DNA of 64,000 nt. Origin: Acinetobacter tibetensis. Its GTDB lineage: Bacteria; Pseudomonadota; Gammaproteobacteria; Pseudomonadales; Moraxellaceae. Shown here in pieces: positions 26,806 to 40,340 of the stretch. The DNA is taken from assembly GCF_023824315.1 (NCBI RefSeq), contig NZ_CP098732.1:1550001-1614000 (forward strand), read 5' to 3'. Position numbers and translations under genes: made by a program. The notes beneath the pieces are model-generated. The model had not been told where the DNA came from. It was given only the letters and a program-made list of their open reading frames with translations, and did no database searches. Position 1 is the stretch's first letter; every line of letters starts with the position of its first letter.

Positions 26806-27399
26806 ATGGCATTCTTGGATCATATGAAAAAACGCCGTACAATTTACGCAATTGGAAAAAATGTAAAGTTGGAGCAAGCTGAAGTTGAGCAGCTTATTAA
26901 AGATGCTGTACGTGAAAGCCCATCAGCTTTCAACTCTCAAACTTCACGCGTTGTTAGCTTGTTTGGTCAATCACACCATAAGTTCTGGGAAATTGTACGT
27001 GAAACCTTACGTAAAATGGTTCCAGCAGAAGCATTCGAAAATACAAGTAAAAAAATAGACAGTTTTTCTGCGGGTTACGCTACTGTTCTTTTTTATGAAG
27101 ATCAAGATGTTGTGAAATCATTGCAAGAGCAATTTGCACTATATGCAGATAACTTCCCTGTATGGTCAGAGCATTCATCAGCAATTGCCCAACATGCGGT
27201 TTGGACAATATTAGCTGAACATAATATTGGTGCATCCTTACAGCACTATAATCCTGTGATCGATGCTGAAGTTGCAGCAACTTATGACATTCCAAGCCAT
27301 TGGAAGCTACGAGCGCAATTGGTGTTGGGTTCAATCGAAGCACCGGCTGGTGAGAAAACATATTTAGACGATAACATTCGCTTTAAAACATTTAACTAA
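26806..27399 (+). CDS. Nitroreductase family protein (paralogue 2)
   Basis: 197 residues of the FRM2/HBN1-like nitroreductase family. FMN-binding features are 'KKRRTIYAIGKNV', 'ESPSAFNSQTSRVV', 'SAGYATVLFYED' and 'GASLQHYNPVID'. These enzymes reduce quinones, nitro-compounds or lipid-derived signals with NAD(P)H. I start at the second ATG (MAFLDHMKKRR) because GAGGA is 8 bp upstream and the paralogues begin there. It is much closer to paralogue 3 near 51.5 kb than to paralogue 1. Confidence 0.9.
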   Translation: MAFLDHMKKRRTIYAIGKNVKLEQAEVEQLIKDAVRESPSAFNSQTSRVVSLFGQSHHKFWEIVRETLRKMVPAEAFENTSKKIDSFSAGYATVLFYEDQDVVKSLQEQFALYADNFPVWSEHSSAIAQHAVWTILAEHNIGASLQHYNPVIDAEVAATYDIPSHWKLRAQLVLGSIEAPAGEKTYLDDNIRFKTFN

Positions 27400-27406
27400 A
27401 AGCCTT

Positions 27407-27438
27407 TACCGCAGTCATCTACATTGATGATTGCGGTA
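27407..27438. other. 13-bp hairpin after nitroreductase paralogue 2
   Basis: TACCGCAGTCATC / GATGATTGCGGTA (one G-U pair) with a 6-nt loop begins 8 bp after the stop. No T run follows. It may act as a 3' stabiliser or a weak terminator. Confidence 0.5.
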
Positions 27439-27650
27439 TCGTTAAATGATCAAAGCTCTATATTTAAGTATATACAAGATGTACATTCGGACGTTCCTCT
27501 CGACCAAATGCCAATATCATCTATTGTGTAAAGCATATAAAAATAAGTTAAAGAAATCGGTTGCATTTCAAAAATGACTTTGTCATAAAATTGTCATTTA
27601 TAACTTGCATAGTGCAACTAAAATTTAACAATGAATCAAGAGAAGGCAAA

Positions 27651-28304
27651 ATGGCTTTACGTTTAACATTTGCTACAGCGGCTTTAATGGTGAGTAGTTC
27701 AGTATTTTCTGCGGTTACAATCACAGCTCCAGAAGCAATCAAGATTCTTGCGGTAAATGATCAAGAAGTGAATACAGGGTTATTCCGTTCAGAAAATAAT
27801 GCCTATAAATTAGATGCGGGTAGTTCAGACATTAGCGTTCGCTACATTCAGTATTTTGAACATATGTCTGGTGAGCATGATATCGTTAAATCAGGTGTTG
27901 TTACTTTAAAAACCCCAAGCCTTCAAGACAATGAAACTTATCAACTGGCTTTAATCAATGCACCAAAAACATTTGAAGATGCAAAAAAATACGCACAGCA
28001 ACCTACAATCGCGCTTTTAGATAAAAAGCAACAAATTTTGGTTCAGCAAACTGGTGCAAATACAGAACAAAAACCATGGTTAAGCCGTAGCATGTTTGGT
28101 GGGGCATTAGATTTAACACAAAAGAATTCTACGCCTGCCAATCAGCCGCCAGCTGTATATGCACAGCCTTCGACACCACAAGTTGCGACAAATACCAAGT
28201 CAAATGCTATCACTGTAGATCAACAATTAATTGAACTATGGAAAAAAGCAAATAAAGTAGAACGACAAAAATTCATGGGTTGGGTGGCTGAACAAACAAA
28301 CTAA
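27651..28304 (+). CDS. DUF2057 family secreted protein (YccT-like)
   Basis: A 217-residue precursor. The signal peptide MALRLTFATAALMVSSSVFSA precedes 'VTITAPEAIKILAVNDQEV', a typical DUF2057 opening, with 'KLDAGSSDISVRYIQYFE' and 'YQLALINAPKTFEDAKKYAQQPTIALLD'. The family is periplasmic and of unknown function. A proline-rich linker ('TPANQPPAVYAQPSTPQ') leads to a short C-terminal helix. The start is chosen at the ATG with AGAAGG upstream and an immediate signal peptide. Confidence 0.85.
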   Translation: MALRLTFATAALMVSSSVFSAVTITAPEAIKILAVNDQEVNTGLFRSENNAYKLDAGSSDISVRYIQYFEHMSGEHDIVKSGVVTLKTPSLQDNETYQLALINAPKTFEDAKKYAQQPTIALLDKKQQILVQQTGANTEQKPWLSRSMFGGALDLTQKNSTPANQPPAVYAQPSTPQVATNTKSNAITVDQQLIELWKKANKVERQKFMGWVAEQTN

Positions 28305-28323
28305 GCTATTTTCAATATAAATG

Positions 28324-28357
28324 AACTCAGTATATGTATGTGTACTGAGTTTTTTTG
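28324..28357 (+). terminator. Terminator of the DUF2057 gene
   Basis: AACTCAGTA / TACTGAGTT with a 10-nt loop and seven following T. Confidence 0.85.
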
Positions 28358-28469
28358 TATAGCAATCTGTAAAAATGCGCTCTGATGCTAAATTTAGTGT
28401 TTTAAATGGTCGGTTTGATTAATTACTAATCGCTTGGTAGCGTATTCCGCGATTATTAGTTAAAAGTGC

Positions 28470-28497
28470 TTGCACTCATACCAAAACTCTATAGAAT
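28470..28497 (+). promoter_or_regulatory. Ribosomal RNA operon promoter (P1-like)
   Basis: TTGCAC, 16-bp spacer, TAGAAT, then the GC-rich discriminator GCACTCC. The 16-bp spacer is typical of rrn P1 promoters, and an AT-rich stretch upstream fits an UP element. It lies about 270 bp before the 16S gene. The rest of that leader holds the 16S processing stem. Confidence 0.75.
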
Positions 28498-28613
28498 GCA
28501 CTCCATACCGACGAGATAGACGGAAACGAACGAAGCGCGAAGCGCTGAGTTGTTAAGTTTATTGAAGTCCAGCTTCTAGCACTGACGAGGTGTTAGAAAG
28601 ATCATTAAGAGAT

Positions 28614-28642
28614 TATGAAGAACAACTTGTGTGGATTTTTAC
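28614..28642 (+). other. 5' arm of the pre-16S RNase III processing stem
   Basis: The leader segment is complementary, with a few interruptions, to 30321-30349 downstream of 16S (shared core GAAGAACAACTTG / CAAGTTGTTCTTC). Together they would enclose the 16S rRNA in the long stem cut by RNase III. Confidence 0.75.
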
Positions 28643-28765
28643 TGATTGATTGATCGAAATTATTTTCATTGATTGATGGTAGAAATTACTCGAAGTTTAT
28701 TTGAGAAATATTTGTCAGAAAATTGATGAGCCAAGATTGGTACCCTTATAGGTACTACTGATTTT

Positions 28766-30302
<1,537 letters not shown>

Positions 30303-30363
30303 ACGAAAGATTGACGATTGGTAAGAATCCACAACAAGTTGTTCTTCATGACGATGTATCTGA

Positions 30364-30440
<77 letters not shown>

Positions 30441-30511
30441 AATCTGACTAACGAAGCATTTGAAGAAATGCTGAATACAGAAAAACAGAGACATTAACTT
30501 ATTGATAAGCT

Positions 30512-30587
30512 GGGGACTTAGCTTAGTTGGTAGAGCGCCTGCTTTGCACGCAGGAGGTCAGGAGTTCGACTCTCCTAGTCTCCACCA
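30512..30587 (+). tRNA. tRNA-Ala (TGC)
   Basis: A 76-nt cloverleaf GGGGACT…AGTCTCCACCA with anticodon TGC in CTTTGCACG, CCA encoded, second tRNA of the spacer. The 363 bp from here to 23S hold no gene. They contain the 5' arm of the 23S processing stem. Confidence 0.97.
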
Positions 30588-30932
30588 TATATTGAATATC
30601 AATATATAAGCTAAGTAGTTAGATTATAGAAATTAGTGAATAGAGATTGGAAGATCTTGTTTTATTAACTTCTGTGATTTATCACAGTTTCCTGACCTGA
30701 CGAAGGCTGGAAAAATCATTAACAGAATATATTTGAGTTGAAATAATTTGTTCATACTCGTTGAAAACGACATAGGCAACTATGAAGTGATTAAATGAGT
30801 TACTAGCGAAATTAACTGAATCAAGCGTTTTGGTATGTGAATTGAATTGAAGCTGTACCGTGTTTAAGTACACAGAACAACAAACTGTATGATCGAGCAA
30901 TCGATCTGTCCTAGTACTACTTGTAGGTGCTA

Positions 30933-30950
30933 CGACTGTTTGGGGTTGTA

Positions 30951-30957
<7 letters not shown>
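30933..30957 (+). other. 5' arm of the pre-23S processing stem
   Basis: GACTGTTTGGGGTTGTAT plus the first 23S bases pairs with 33837-33861 (ATACAACACCCAAACAGT) across the 23S gene, allowing a one-base bulge. Confidence 0.75.
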
Positions 30958-33845
<2,888 letters not shown>

Positions 33846-34016
33846 ACAACACCCAAACAGTTGGTGTTGTGGTTCAAATCACTGCAAATAACTTGATTTA
33901 GTTATAAAGCTAGATACAATATCCAACTCAAATATACCTGTTAATAACTCATTTGACGAAAGTTAGGCATACACGCTGTGTAAATAAGACCATAACGAAT
34001 AGTCATAAACAGTTGT

Positions 34017-34131
34017 GCTGGCGACAATAGCAAGAGTGAACCACCTGATCCCTTCCCGAACTCAGAAGTGAAACCTCTTAGCGCTGATGGTAGTGTGGGG
34101 TTACCCATGTGAGAGTAAGTCATCGCCAGCT
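34017..34131 (+). rRNA. rrf: 5S ribosomal RNA
   Basis: About 115 nt, GCTGGCGACAATAGC…TCATCGCCAGCT, with terminal complementarity GCTGGCGA/TCGCCAGC and the conserved CCGAACTCAGAAGTGAAAC segment. Confidence 0.95.
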
Positions 34132-34140
34132 CATTTATTC

Positions 34141-34176
34141 AAACACCCCCTAACCAACGTTAGGGGGTGTTTTTTA
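34141..34176 (+). terminator. rRNA operon terminator
   Basis: AAACACCCCCTAA CCAACG TTAGGGGGTGTTT followed by a T run, 10 bp after 5S. It is the strongest stem-T-run terminator in the window. Confidence 0.93.
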
Positions 34177-34626
34177 TTGCATATTAATAAATAAAAGATG
34201 AAAATTATTCAAAGAAGATGATCAATTTGCAAAGCAAGCTAACTTTGGTCTTATTGTTTCAGAATTTACGTTTAATACTATGATTTTAAATAAATAATTA
34301 TTAATGATTGCAATATAAGTAACATTTTTACTAGATTTTAAAGTCTATTCACCACTTAAATTACTGATGAAATGTTCCATTTGATAGTCTAAATACCTTA
34401 TAGGTATATTTTTATACCCTTGAGGTTTTAGACAAAAAATGATTTATTTGTATTGACAGTATTAATATTTTTAATATGGTTTAAGTTTATGAATTTGTTA
34501 AGTTAATTTCAATTTTCTGATGTTGGTTGATCATGAACTAATCGTTCAATTAATCTATAATATTTCTCTAGATTTCATATTTTATGATTATTAATATAGA
34601 GGAACTTTTTTACTTGTGGTGCTTGG
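34177..34626. other. 450-bp AT-rich spacer after the rRNA operon
   Basis: I see no gene, tRNA or long repeat. The region is about three quarters A+T and only provides possible promoter elements for the short ORF that follows (for example TATAAT at 34556-34561). Confidence 0.6.
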
Positions 34627-34800
34627 ATGCTAATTCGTGTTAATGATGTGATCATCAATACAGATTTAATTCAGTATATGGAAATTAAGAGTGAACCTCC
34701 TTTTGTTGTTGTAATTCATTTTAATGTTGGTAGCGTAAAAAGGTTGAAATTCAAGAATCTGGATGAGCAAAAGAAATTTATTGAGAAAATCGGTTTATAG
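34627..34800 (+). CDS. Short ORF, 57 residues, unknown function
   Basis: Open frame ATG to TAG: MLIRVNDVIINTDLIQYM…, with 'EPPFVVVIHFNVGSVKRLKFKNL' and 'EQKKFIEKIGL'. The alternation of hydrophobic beta strands with a final amphipathic helix looks like a compact folded domain rather than random sequence. A ribosome binding site is weak (GGTG at a suitable distance). It lies between the rRNA terminator and the IS relic. It could be a host gene or a remnant moved by the IS. Confidence 0.5.
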   Translation: MLIRVNDVIINTDLIQYMEIKSEPPFVVVIHFNVGSVKRLKFKNLDEQKKFIEKIGL

Positions 34801-34848
34801 CTTTCTAGTTAACATGAATCGCGGATAAGCATTTGACTTGAAAAAAAG

Positions 34849-34902
34849 AAGGACTAGAGTTGTGAGTTTGGTGTAGTAACTCAACCAACGGCTCTAGTCC
34901 TT
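34849..34902 (+). other. IS leader hairpin just before the transposase start
   Basis: AAGGACTAGAG (34849-34859) pairs perfectly with CTCTAGTCCTT (34892-34902), with a smaller inner stem (GAGTT/AACTC). The stem ends right at the transposase ATG. Such leaders can keep read-through transcripts from being translated. Confidence 0.6.
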
Positions 34903-35622
34903 ATGTTCGATAGTACCCAATTATTCTATGTCATTGATGATTTTTTTCTAAAATTTGAATCAATCTATTGGAAATTTCTAAAACAGAACTTTCAACGTTT
35001 AGGAAATCACCCTAGTCAGCTTAGTATTTCTGAAATTATATTCATTGCTGTTTGGTATAAGTGCTCTCATTTTAATAACTTCAAAGCATTCTTTGTAGCG
35101 CTGGGGTATAACCATTATCCTTTATTCAAACTTTGTTACCAACGTATGATTCATCTGATCAATACAATATACATCAACGTGCTTTGCACGCCTTGCATCA
35201 TACTTTGATGAAAAAGCATAAAAGCCATTATCTATGGATCGATTCAACAACATTAGCTGTCTGTAAAAATTAGCGGATTCAATGACATAAATCCCTAGCA
35301 GCAATTGCAACACGTGGAAAAAGTTCCATGGGGTGGATCTTTGGCTGTAAGCTACATTGAATGATGAATTTGTCAGGAGAGATTGTGAGTACAGCTTTAT
35401 CGAAAGAGCATACAATCTATGCAGTGATCAAAAGCAGATCATCTGAAACAACATAATAAAATAGAAACTTTATTCAGCTTGCTCAAAGGGACTTACAATC
35501 TAGTGACGACTAAAGCCCGAAATGTTATAGGCTATTTAGCGGGTATTTATGCATCTTTATGTACTTATCAAATCTGTCATCAAAACAAGCCGATGATTCG
35601 TATTATGGGAATATCGGCTTAA
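34903..35622 (+). pseudogene. Broken IS982-family transposase gene
   Basis: The frame starts MFDSTQLFYVIDDFFLKFES and contains 'LSISEIIFIAVWYKCSHFNNFKAFF' and 'LCYQRMIHLINT', the IS982 N-terminus. A frameshift follows, then 'HYLWIDSTTLAVCKN' (first DDE aspartate), with three in-frame stops. After an internal deletion come 'NKIETLFSLLKGTYNLVTTKAR' and 'GYLAGIYASLCTYQ'. The central DDE region is lost, so it cannot encode an active transposase. Confidence 0.8.
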
Positions 35623-35830
35623 GCAGGATTTGGTTTAAATTAAGGTTAATGTTTAAGTGAAGACTTATGAATAATTTTTATTTCAGGTGTTAAAATAATT
35701 TGTCCTCTTTTATATTGTAGTTCACCATATCTCATTGCGTATTTAATTTAGAAAAGGAGTAGTCCCTTATTCTTCTTCGAGCTATGGGTATCTATCATTT
35801 AAAGTGATAAAATATGGTAAATTTTTTAAA

Positions 35831-35874
35831 GTATACAAATTTTGAAATAATTTTCTAGAAAAAGATTTGTATAC
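35831..35874. promoter_or_regulatory. Spaced palindrome upstream of the MFS gene
   Basis: GTATACAAAT (35831-35840) and ATTTGTATAC (35865-35874) are exact inverted copies 24 bp apart, about 105 bp before the MFS start. They could be a regulator site. The rest of the roughly 350-bp spacer from the IS relic shows nothing else. Confidence 0.4.
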
Positions 35875-35978
35875 CATTTGTCTACTAATCAAACATCGTG
35901 GGTACGAAGGGATACAACTTTAAAAAATTATAAACCATTGTAAATACATGAGAAAATACCTTGATACCATCTCTTCCA

Positions 35979-37142
35979 ATGACAACTAAACTAGGTGGTT
36001 TCTATCTTTTTTACTATTGTATTGTTGGGACATTCATGCCGTATTGGAGTCTTTATTTAGAAGATCAAGGCTTCAATTTTCAGGAAATTGGTGTTTTATC
36101 TTCTATTGCGATTATCACTCGTTTTTTTGCACCATTCATATGGGGATGGGTGGCTGATAAATCTGGCAAACGGATGTTATTGGTTAGAATTGCAACTTGG
36201 ATGGAAGCGTGTATATGGTTCTTAATTTTTCTCATACCAAATAGTTTTCAGTCGATCGCCTTACTGATGTTAATTTTTAGTTTCTTCCAAAATGCAATTT
36301 TAGCGCAATTTGAGGGCGTGACATTATTTTGGTTGGGAGATAAAAGGGCTGAGTTATATGGAAAAGTTCGAAAATGGGGATCTATCGGTTTTATCACGGG
36401 TGTATTTTGTATAGGCGCATTATTAGAAATAATCCCTATCTCTATGCTACCCATTCTATTGCTGTGTATCTCATTTTTAGCTTTTCTATGGTCATTTACT
36501 ATTTATGAACCTAAAAGTGCACCTAAATCACAGAAGAAACTTGAACCATTGTTACCGATTATAAAAAAACCAGTGGTTGCATCCTTTTTTATTATTGAAT
36601 TTATTATGTTGCTATCACACGCACCTTTTTATAGTTTTTACAGTAATTATCTTAAGCAGGTTGGTTACTCAACAACTGAAATTGGGTTTTTATGGGCGAT
36701 TGGTGTGATTGCAGAAATTATTATGTTTGCTTTTGCGAATATCTTTCTTAAGACATTCTCGTGGCGTTTCTTGGTGAGCTTGTGTTTAATACTCACAGGT
36801 GTTCGATGGTTAATCGTCGGCTTTTTCCCGAATATATTTCTGATGCAGTTATTTGCTCAAACGATTCATGCTTTTAGTTTTGGTCTTTTTCATATGATTG
36901 CGATGCGCATTATCTTTGAAAATTTTATGTATGGACAGCAGGGACGTGGACAAGCACTGTACAGCACAATGTGGGGATTAGGGGTTGCTTCTGGTAGTTT
37001 ATTGGCGGGTAAGTACTGGACTGAAATTTCAGGTGAACATGTTTTCATGATTGCAGGACTTTCTGTATTTATGGGCTTAATTTTTGTTGCGGGATTGCCC
37101 AATAAAGTACAGAAAGACCATTTAGCTGAGCTTAAATCTTAA
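35979..37142 (+). CDS. MFS transporter (HcaT-like, MFS_1_like)
   Basis: About 387 residues with 11-12 transmembrane helices. It has the HcaT/nucleoside-permease-like opening 'LGGFYLFYYCIVGTFMPYWSLYLEDQGF' and the loop motif 'WGWVADKSGKRMLLV' between helices 2 and 3. Relatives import 3-phenylpropionate or other small acids. The substrate is unknown here. The start is uncertain: ATG at 35979, or TTG 18 bp earlier. Neither has a strong ribosome site. The 3' end overlaps the convergent amidase gene by 11 bp. Confidence 0.88.
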   Translation: MTTKLGGFYLFYYCIVGTFMPYWSLYLEDQGFNFQEIGVLSSIAIITRFFAPFIWGWVADKSGKRMLLVRIATWMEACIWFLIFLIPNSFQSIALLMLIFSFFQNAILAQFEGVTLFWLGDKRAELYGKVRKWGSIGFITGVFCIGALLEIIPISMLPILLLCISFLAFLWSFTIYEPKSAPKSQKKLEPLLPIIKKPVVASFFIIEFIMLLSHAPFYSFYSNYLKQVGYSTTEIGFLWAIGVIAEIIMFAFANIFLKTFSWRFLVSLCLILTGVRWLIVGFFPNIFLMQLFAQTIHAFSFGLFHMIAMRIIFENFMYGQQGRGQALYSTMWGLGVASGSLLAGKYWTEISGEHVFMIAGLSVFMGLIFVAGLPNKVQKDHLAELKS

Positions 37143-38622
37143 TTTGACTATATTTTTTTGCCCAAGGTTGGGCCTGTTCTAATTGTTGTGCCAATTGTAA
37201 AAGCCAGTCTTCTCGTCCGAAAGGTGCAACAAATTGTGAGCCTAAAGGAAGTTGGTTGTTGTTCCAATAAATTGGAACGGACATTGCAGGCAAGCCTGTA
37301 ATGTTAGCCAATTGGGTGAATGGTACCCACTTCAGATTTTCTTTAATAATTTTTTCCATAAATCTTCCTTCAGCAAGTCGATGCGCTTGTCCTATTTTAA
37401 GAAGAGTTTTTAATAATTGTTTTTGCCAGACAGGTGTTTTAATTTCACCATTTTTAGGTGCGGTTGTTGCAGTTGATGGAATGAGATATAAATCATATTG
37501 TTCAAAAAAATGATTCATCTGCGCTGCATATTGTCCCCAATTATTAAGGTTATGAATATATTGTAATGCTGTTGTCGTTTCGCCAAATGCAGCCAAAGCT
37601 AATGAATCCAGTTCAAAATCATCATTTTGAATATTAAACCGAGACCGTGTTTCTTGAATGGTATAAGCGAACTGGCTAAACCAAGTCGTGATAAAGTCTT
37701 TCGCTAATGACATGCCATTGATAGGTGGTTGAGCCTCTACCACGATGTGTCCTAAAGATTCGAGTAACTGTGCAGTATGTAAAATCGCTGCTTCTGCTTC
37801 ACTAGAAACCTTGGTTCCTATCGGAGATTTCACACTATAGGCAATTTTGAGTTTTTTAGGTGGGCGTTGAATAATATCTAGATAGCTTTGCTCGGGTGTT
37901 TTAATTGAAAAAAGAGAATGTAGTTCAGAGCCGTGTGTAGCATCCAGCATGGCTGCACTATCGCGTACCGATTTAGTCAACACATGTTGCATTGCTGCTC
38001 CATGCATGGCTTCACTTAAATGGGGTCCCCATGGTGTTCGACCTCGACTAGGCTTTAGACCAAACAAGCCACAATAAGAAGCAGGGATGCGGATAGAACC
38101 GCCACCATCACCTGCACCTGCAAGGGGTACTATTCCAGCAGCAACAGCAGAAGCAGAACCACCGGAAGAACCGCCGCTATTGTGCTTTAAATTCCATGGA
38201 TTGTGGCAGGCTCCCCATGCTTCTGGCTCGGTAATGCCTTTTATTCCAAATTCAGGTGTATTGGTTCGACCAAAAGTCACAATACCGGCTTTTTCCCAGC
38301 GATTGACAATTTCAGAATTGGTTTGTGCAATATAATTTGCCCGTTTAAATGCTTTACTGCCAAAGGTACTTGGATAGCCTTTAAACTCTTGGAATAAATC
38401 TTTTACCAGAAAGGGAACGCCTGCAAAGGCACCTTGAAGAGATTGCTGAGAACGTTTTTGAGCATAGTCATGCATTGGAATTGTAATAGCATTTAACTTG
38501 GGATTGACTTCCGCAGCTCTTAACAGTGCTGTGAGTAGCAACTCATGAGGGTGAACTTCTTTTTTAGCGACCAGTTCAGCTAATCCTAAACCATCATACT
38601 GTTGATATTCCGAAAACTTCAT
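37132..38622 (-). CDS. Amidase (amidase-signature family)
   Basis: A 496-residue Ser-cisSer-Lys hydrolase. The triad is visible as K74 ('VPFLVKDL'), S152 ('[11 protein letters not shown]') and S176 ('[12 protein letters not shown]'), with the exact 24-residue spacing seen in the family. It cleaves carboxamides. Aryl or aliphatic amides, or 6-aminohexanoate-cyclic-dimer-like substrates, are possible. No glutamine-dependent amidotransferase partners (GatB/C) are near, so GatA is unlikely. No signal peptide. It precedes nothing on its strand within the same transcript. Confidence 0.9.
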   Translation of the reverse strand: MKFSEYQQYDGLGLAELVAKKEVHPHELLLTALLRAAEVNPKLNAITIPMHDYAQKRSQQSLQGAFAGVPFLVKDLFQEFKGYPSTFGSKAFKRANYIAQTNSEIVNRWEKAGIVTFGRTNTPEFGIKGITEPEAWGACHNPWNLKHNSGGSSGGSASAVAAGIVPLAGAGDGGGSIRIPASYCGLFGLKPSRGRTPWGPHLSEAMHGAAMQHVLTKSVRDSAAMLDATHGSELHSLFSIKTPEQSYLDIIQRPPKKLKIAYSVKSPIGTKVSSEAEAAILHTAQLLESLGHIVVEAQPPINGMSLAKDFITTWFSQFAYTIQETRSRFNIQNDDFELDSLALAAFGETTTALQYIHNLNNWGQYAAQMNHFFEQYDLYLIPSTATTAPKNGEIKTPVWQKQLLKTLLKIGQAHRLAEGRFMEKIIKENLKWVPFTQLANITGLPAMSVPIYWNNNQLPLGSQFVAPFGREDWLLQLAQQLEQAQPWAKKYSQIKI

Positions 38623-38654
38623 TATTGTTTTACTCCAGATGTACTGTTTTATCT

Positions 38655-40091
38655 TTATTCAGTCGAAATAATAATCTGATTTCGCCCTTGTGCTTTTGCA
38701 CTATAAAGGGCTTGGTCTGCTCGAACAATCAGTTGTTGTAATGTTCCAGATAAAGGTAGGTTTTGATGTGCGATTCCAATGCTAATGGTCATCTGAATTT
38801 GAAACTGATTTTCAATATTTAAAACTGCGGTTTCGATGGCATGGTGAATGCGTTCAGCTAACTGAATTGCATCTTCGAGTGATGTATTCAACGTTAACAC
38901 AGTGAATTCTTCACCCCCAATTCGTGCGAATAAGTCATTAAGCCCAATTTTGTGTTTTACTAATTTTGCGAACTGTTGTAGTACCAAATCACCAACATGA
39001 TGACCATATCGATCATTCATTTGCTTAAAGTGATCAATATCTATCATGAGAATGCTTACAGATTTATTATGGGGCTCTTGAATAAATAATTGACTTTGTT
39101 CCAGAAAATATCGTCGATTTAATGTGTTTGTTAAACTGTCATGATTCGCGTAGTCGAGGACTTGATGATAAAGCTTTTGACGATTTTGGCTAATTGCACA
39201 CAGAATAAGCGGTGCAATTCCAAGCATACATAACCCAATACGAATAGATATGGTCGTGCTTAAGAATGCATTGGATGACGATGATAAGTAAAAGTAGGTT
39301 AAGCTATGATAGGTCACTATGCAGACGACACTATTAATAAAGGCAACAGAGAATAATCTATAACTCAGTGCTGCCCAAATTAAGGCTGCTAAAGGATAAA
39401 GTAGTGAACCAGGGCCAAAAAATATGTGCGTGAAAGCGACTGAAATGATGATAGCGATAAAAGGTAAAATATCACTGGTTTTTAGCGGCTCAGTAAAGAG
39501 TTCAAAAATCCATTGCCGACTTTCTTTCTTTGCTGGGAAGGTAAGAATTAAGGGGAGAAAAGTCACAAAGTTAAAAATTTCTCCTGTCCACCACATGCCA
39601 AATTCAGTCCAAAAACGTTCTGGAGACATAAAACTGTTTGGTACATGTGTGATACTTTGAACTGCAAAAAAAGCACTTAGCAGGCAGCCTCCCAAAGTAC
39701 ACATGGTAAATAAATATAGAAAACTCAAGCCTTTATTATAGTCACGATAATCCAATTTTGTGAGATGAACCAAAATTAAAGGGACGGAGACACTAATTAA
39801 ATTTGATATAGTTAAATACAGTGTAATTTCAATTGAATTACCCGTAACCAAATCTGCAAGGAGATAGGCGGTAATTGCACCCAACCAACCTCCAAGGATA
39901 TTGAGTTTTGGAAATCGTAAAAACAACCCCAATAATATAGGATTAGCAGGCCATAATAAGGCTAAAAAAGTGATTGGGCGTGTAAATATCCCGATGAGAC
40001 AGCAAGCAAAAATTACGGTTGCGATTATTAAAAAAGCATATGATTGTTGTTGAATTGAAGGAGTTATAAGTTGTCTGATTTGCATTTGCAA
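38655..40091 (-). CDS. Membrane diguanylate cyclase (MASE1-GGDEF)
   Basis: 478 residues. About eight transmembrane helices of MASE1 type occupy residues 20-300 ('LLWPANPILLGLFLRF', 'GWLGAITAYLLADLV'). A cytosolic GGDEF domain follows with 'HDSLTNTLNRRYF', 'DIDHFKQMNDRYGHHVGD' and the active site 'RIGGEEF'. It should make cyclic di-GMP. The residues before the active site (IGLND) lack the RxxD inhibitory site, so product inhibition there is not expected. It ends 32 bp upstream of the amidase gene's start. Confidence 0.92.
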   Translation of the reverse strand: MQMQIRQLITPSIQQQSYAFLIIATVIFACCLIGIFTRPITFLALLWPANPILLGLFLRFPKLNILGGWLGAITAYLLADLVTGNSIEITLYLTISNLISVSVPLILVHLTKLDYRDYNKGLSFLYLFTMCTLGGCLLSAFFAVQSITHVPNSFMSPERFWTEFGMWWTGEIFNFVTFLPLILTFPAKKESRQWIFELFTEPLKTSDILPFIAIIISVAFTHIFFGPGSLLYPLAALIWAALSYRLFSVAFINSVVCIVTYHSLTYFYLSSSSNAFLSTTISIRIGLCMLGIAPLILCAISQNRQKLYHQVLDYANHDSLTNTLNRRYFLEQSQLFIQEPHNKSVSILMIDIDHFKQMNDRYGHHVGDLVLQQFAKLVKHKIGLNDLFARIGGEEFTVLTLNTSLEDAIQLAERIHHAIETAVLNIENQFQIQMTISIGIAHQNLPLSGTLQQLIVRADQALYSAKAQGRNQIIISTE

Positions 40092-40340
40092 ATAATCATC
40101 CTTAATTTAAGCGTTATGATTTTCTAGCAATTGAAGAAAATAAAAGTAAACTCAATATTAGCTTTGATTTTAAAAGCTGTCGGAAATCATTCTATAGATT
40201 TCGAAGAGGAAAGTGCTAGTACCATGAGGATGAAAATGCATTTTTTTATACAAATAGATTGTAGTGAAATGGTTATAAGTGGTGGTTTTGCTTAAAAATA
40301 TGATAACGTATTTGCAGGGATGCAATGGCTGATTAACTAT

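Larger units (their letters stand above)
34818..35629 (+). mobile_element. Decayed IS982-family insertion sequence
   Basis: About 812 bp, shorter than the roughly 1 kb of intact IS982 elements. Degenerate terminal inverted repeats are ATCGCGGATAAGC on the left and the complement ATCCTGCTTAAGC on the right (9 of 13 identical). The inside is a broken transposase gene with a hairpin leader. No target duplication is visible. It lies downstream of the rRNA operon. Confidence 0.75.

Noticed and set aside
34849..34902. Hairpin near the IS relic as a possible rRNA anti-terminator or sRNA
   Set aside because: It ends exactly at the transposase ATG and fits an IS982 leader. Nothing ties it to the rRNA operon.
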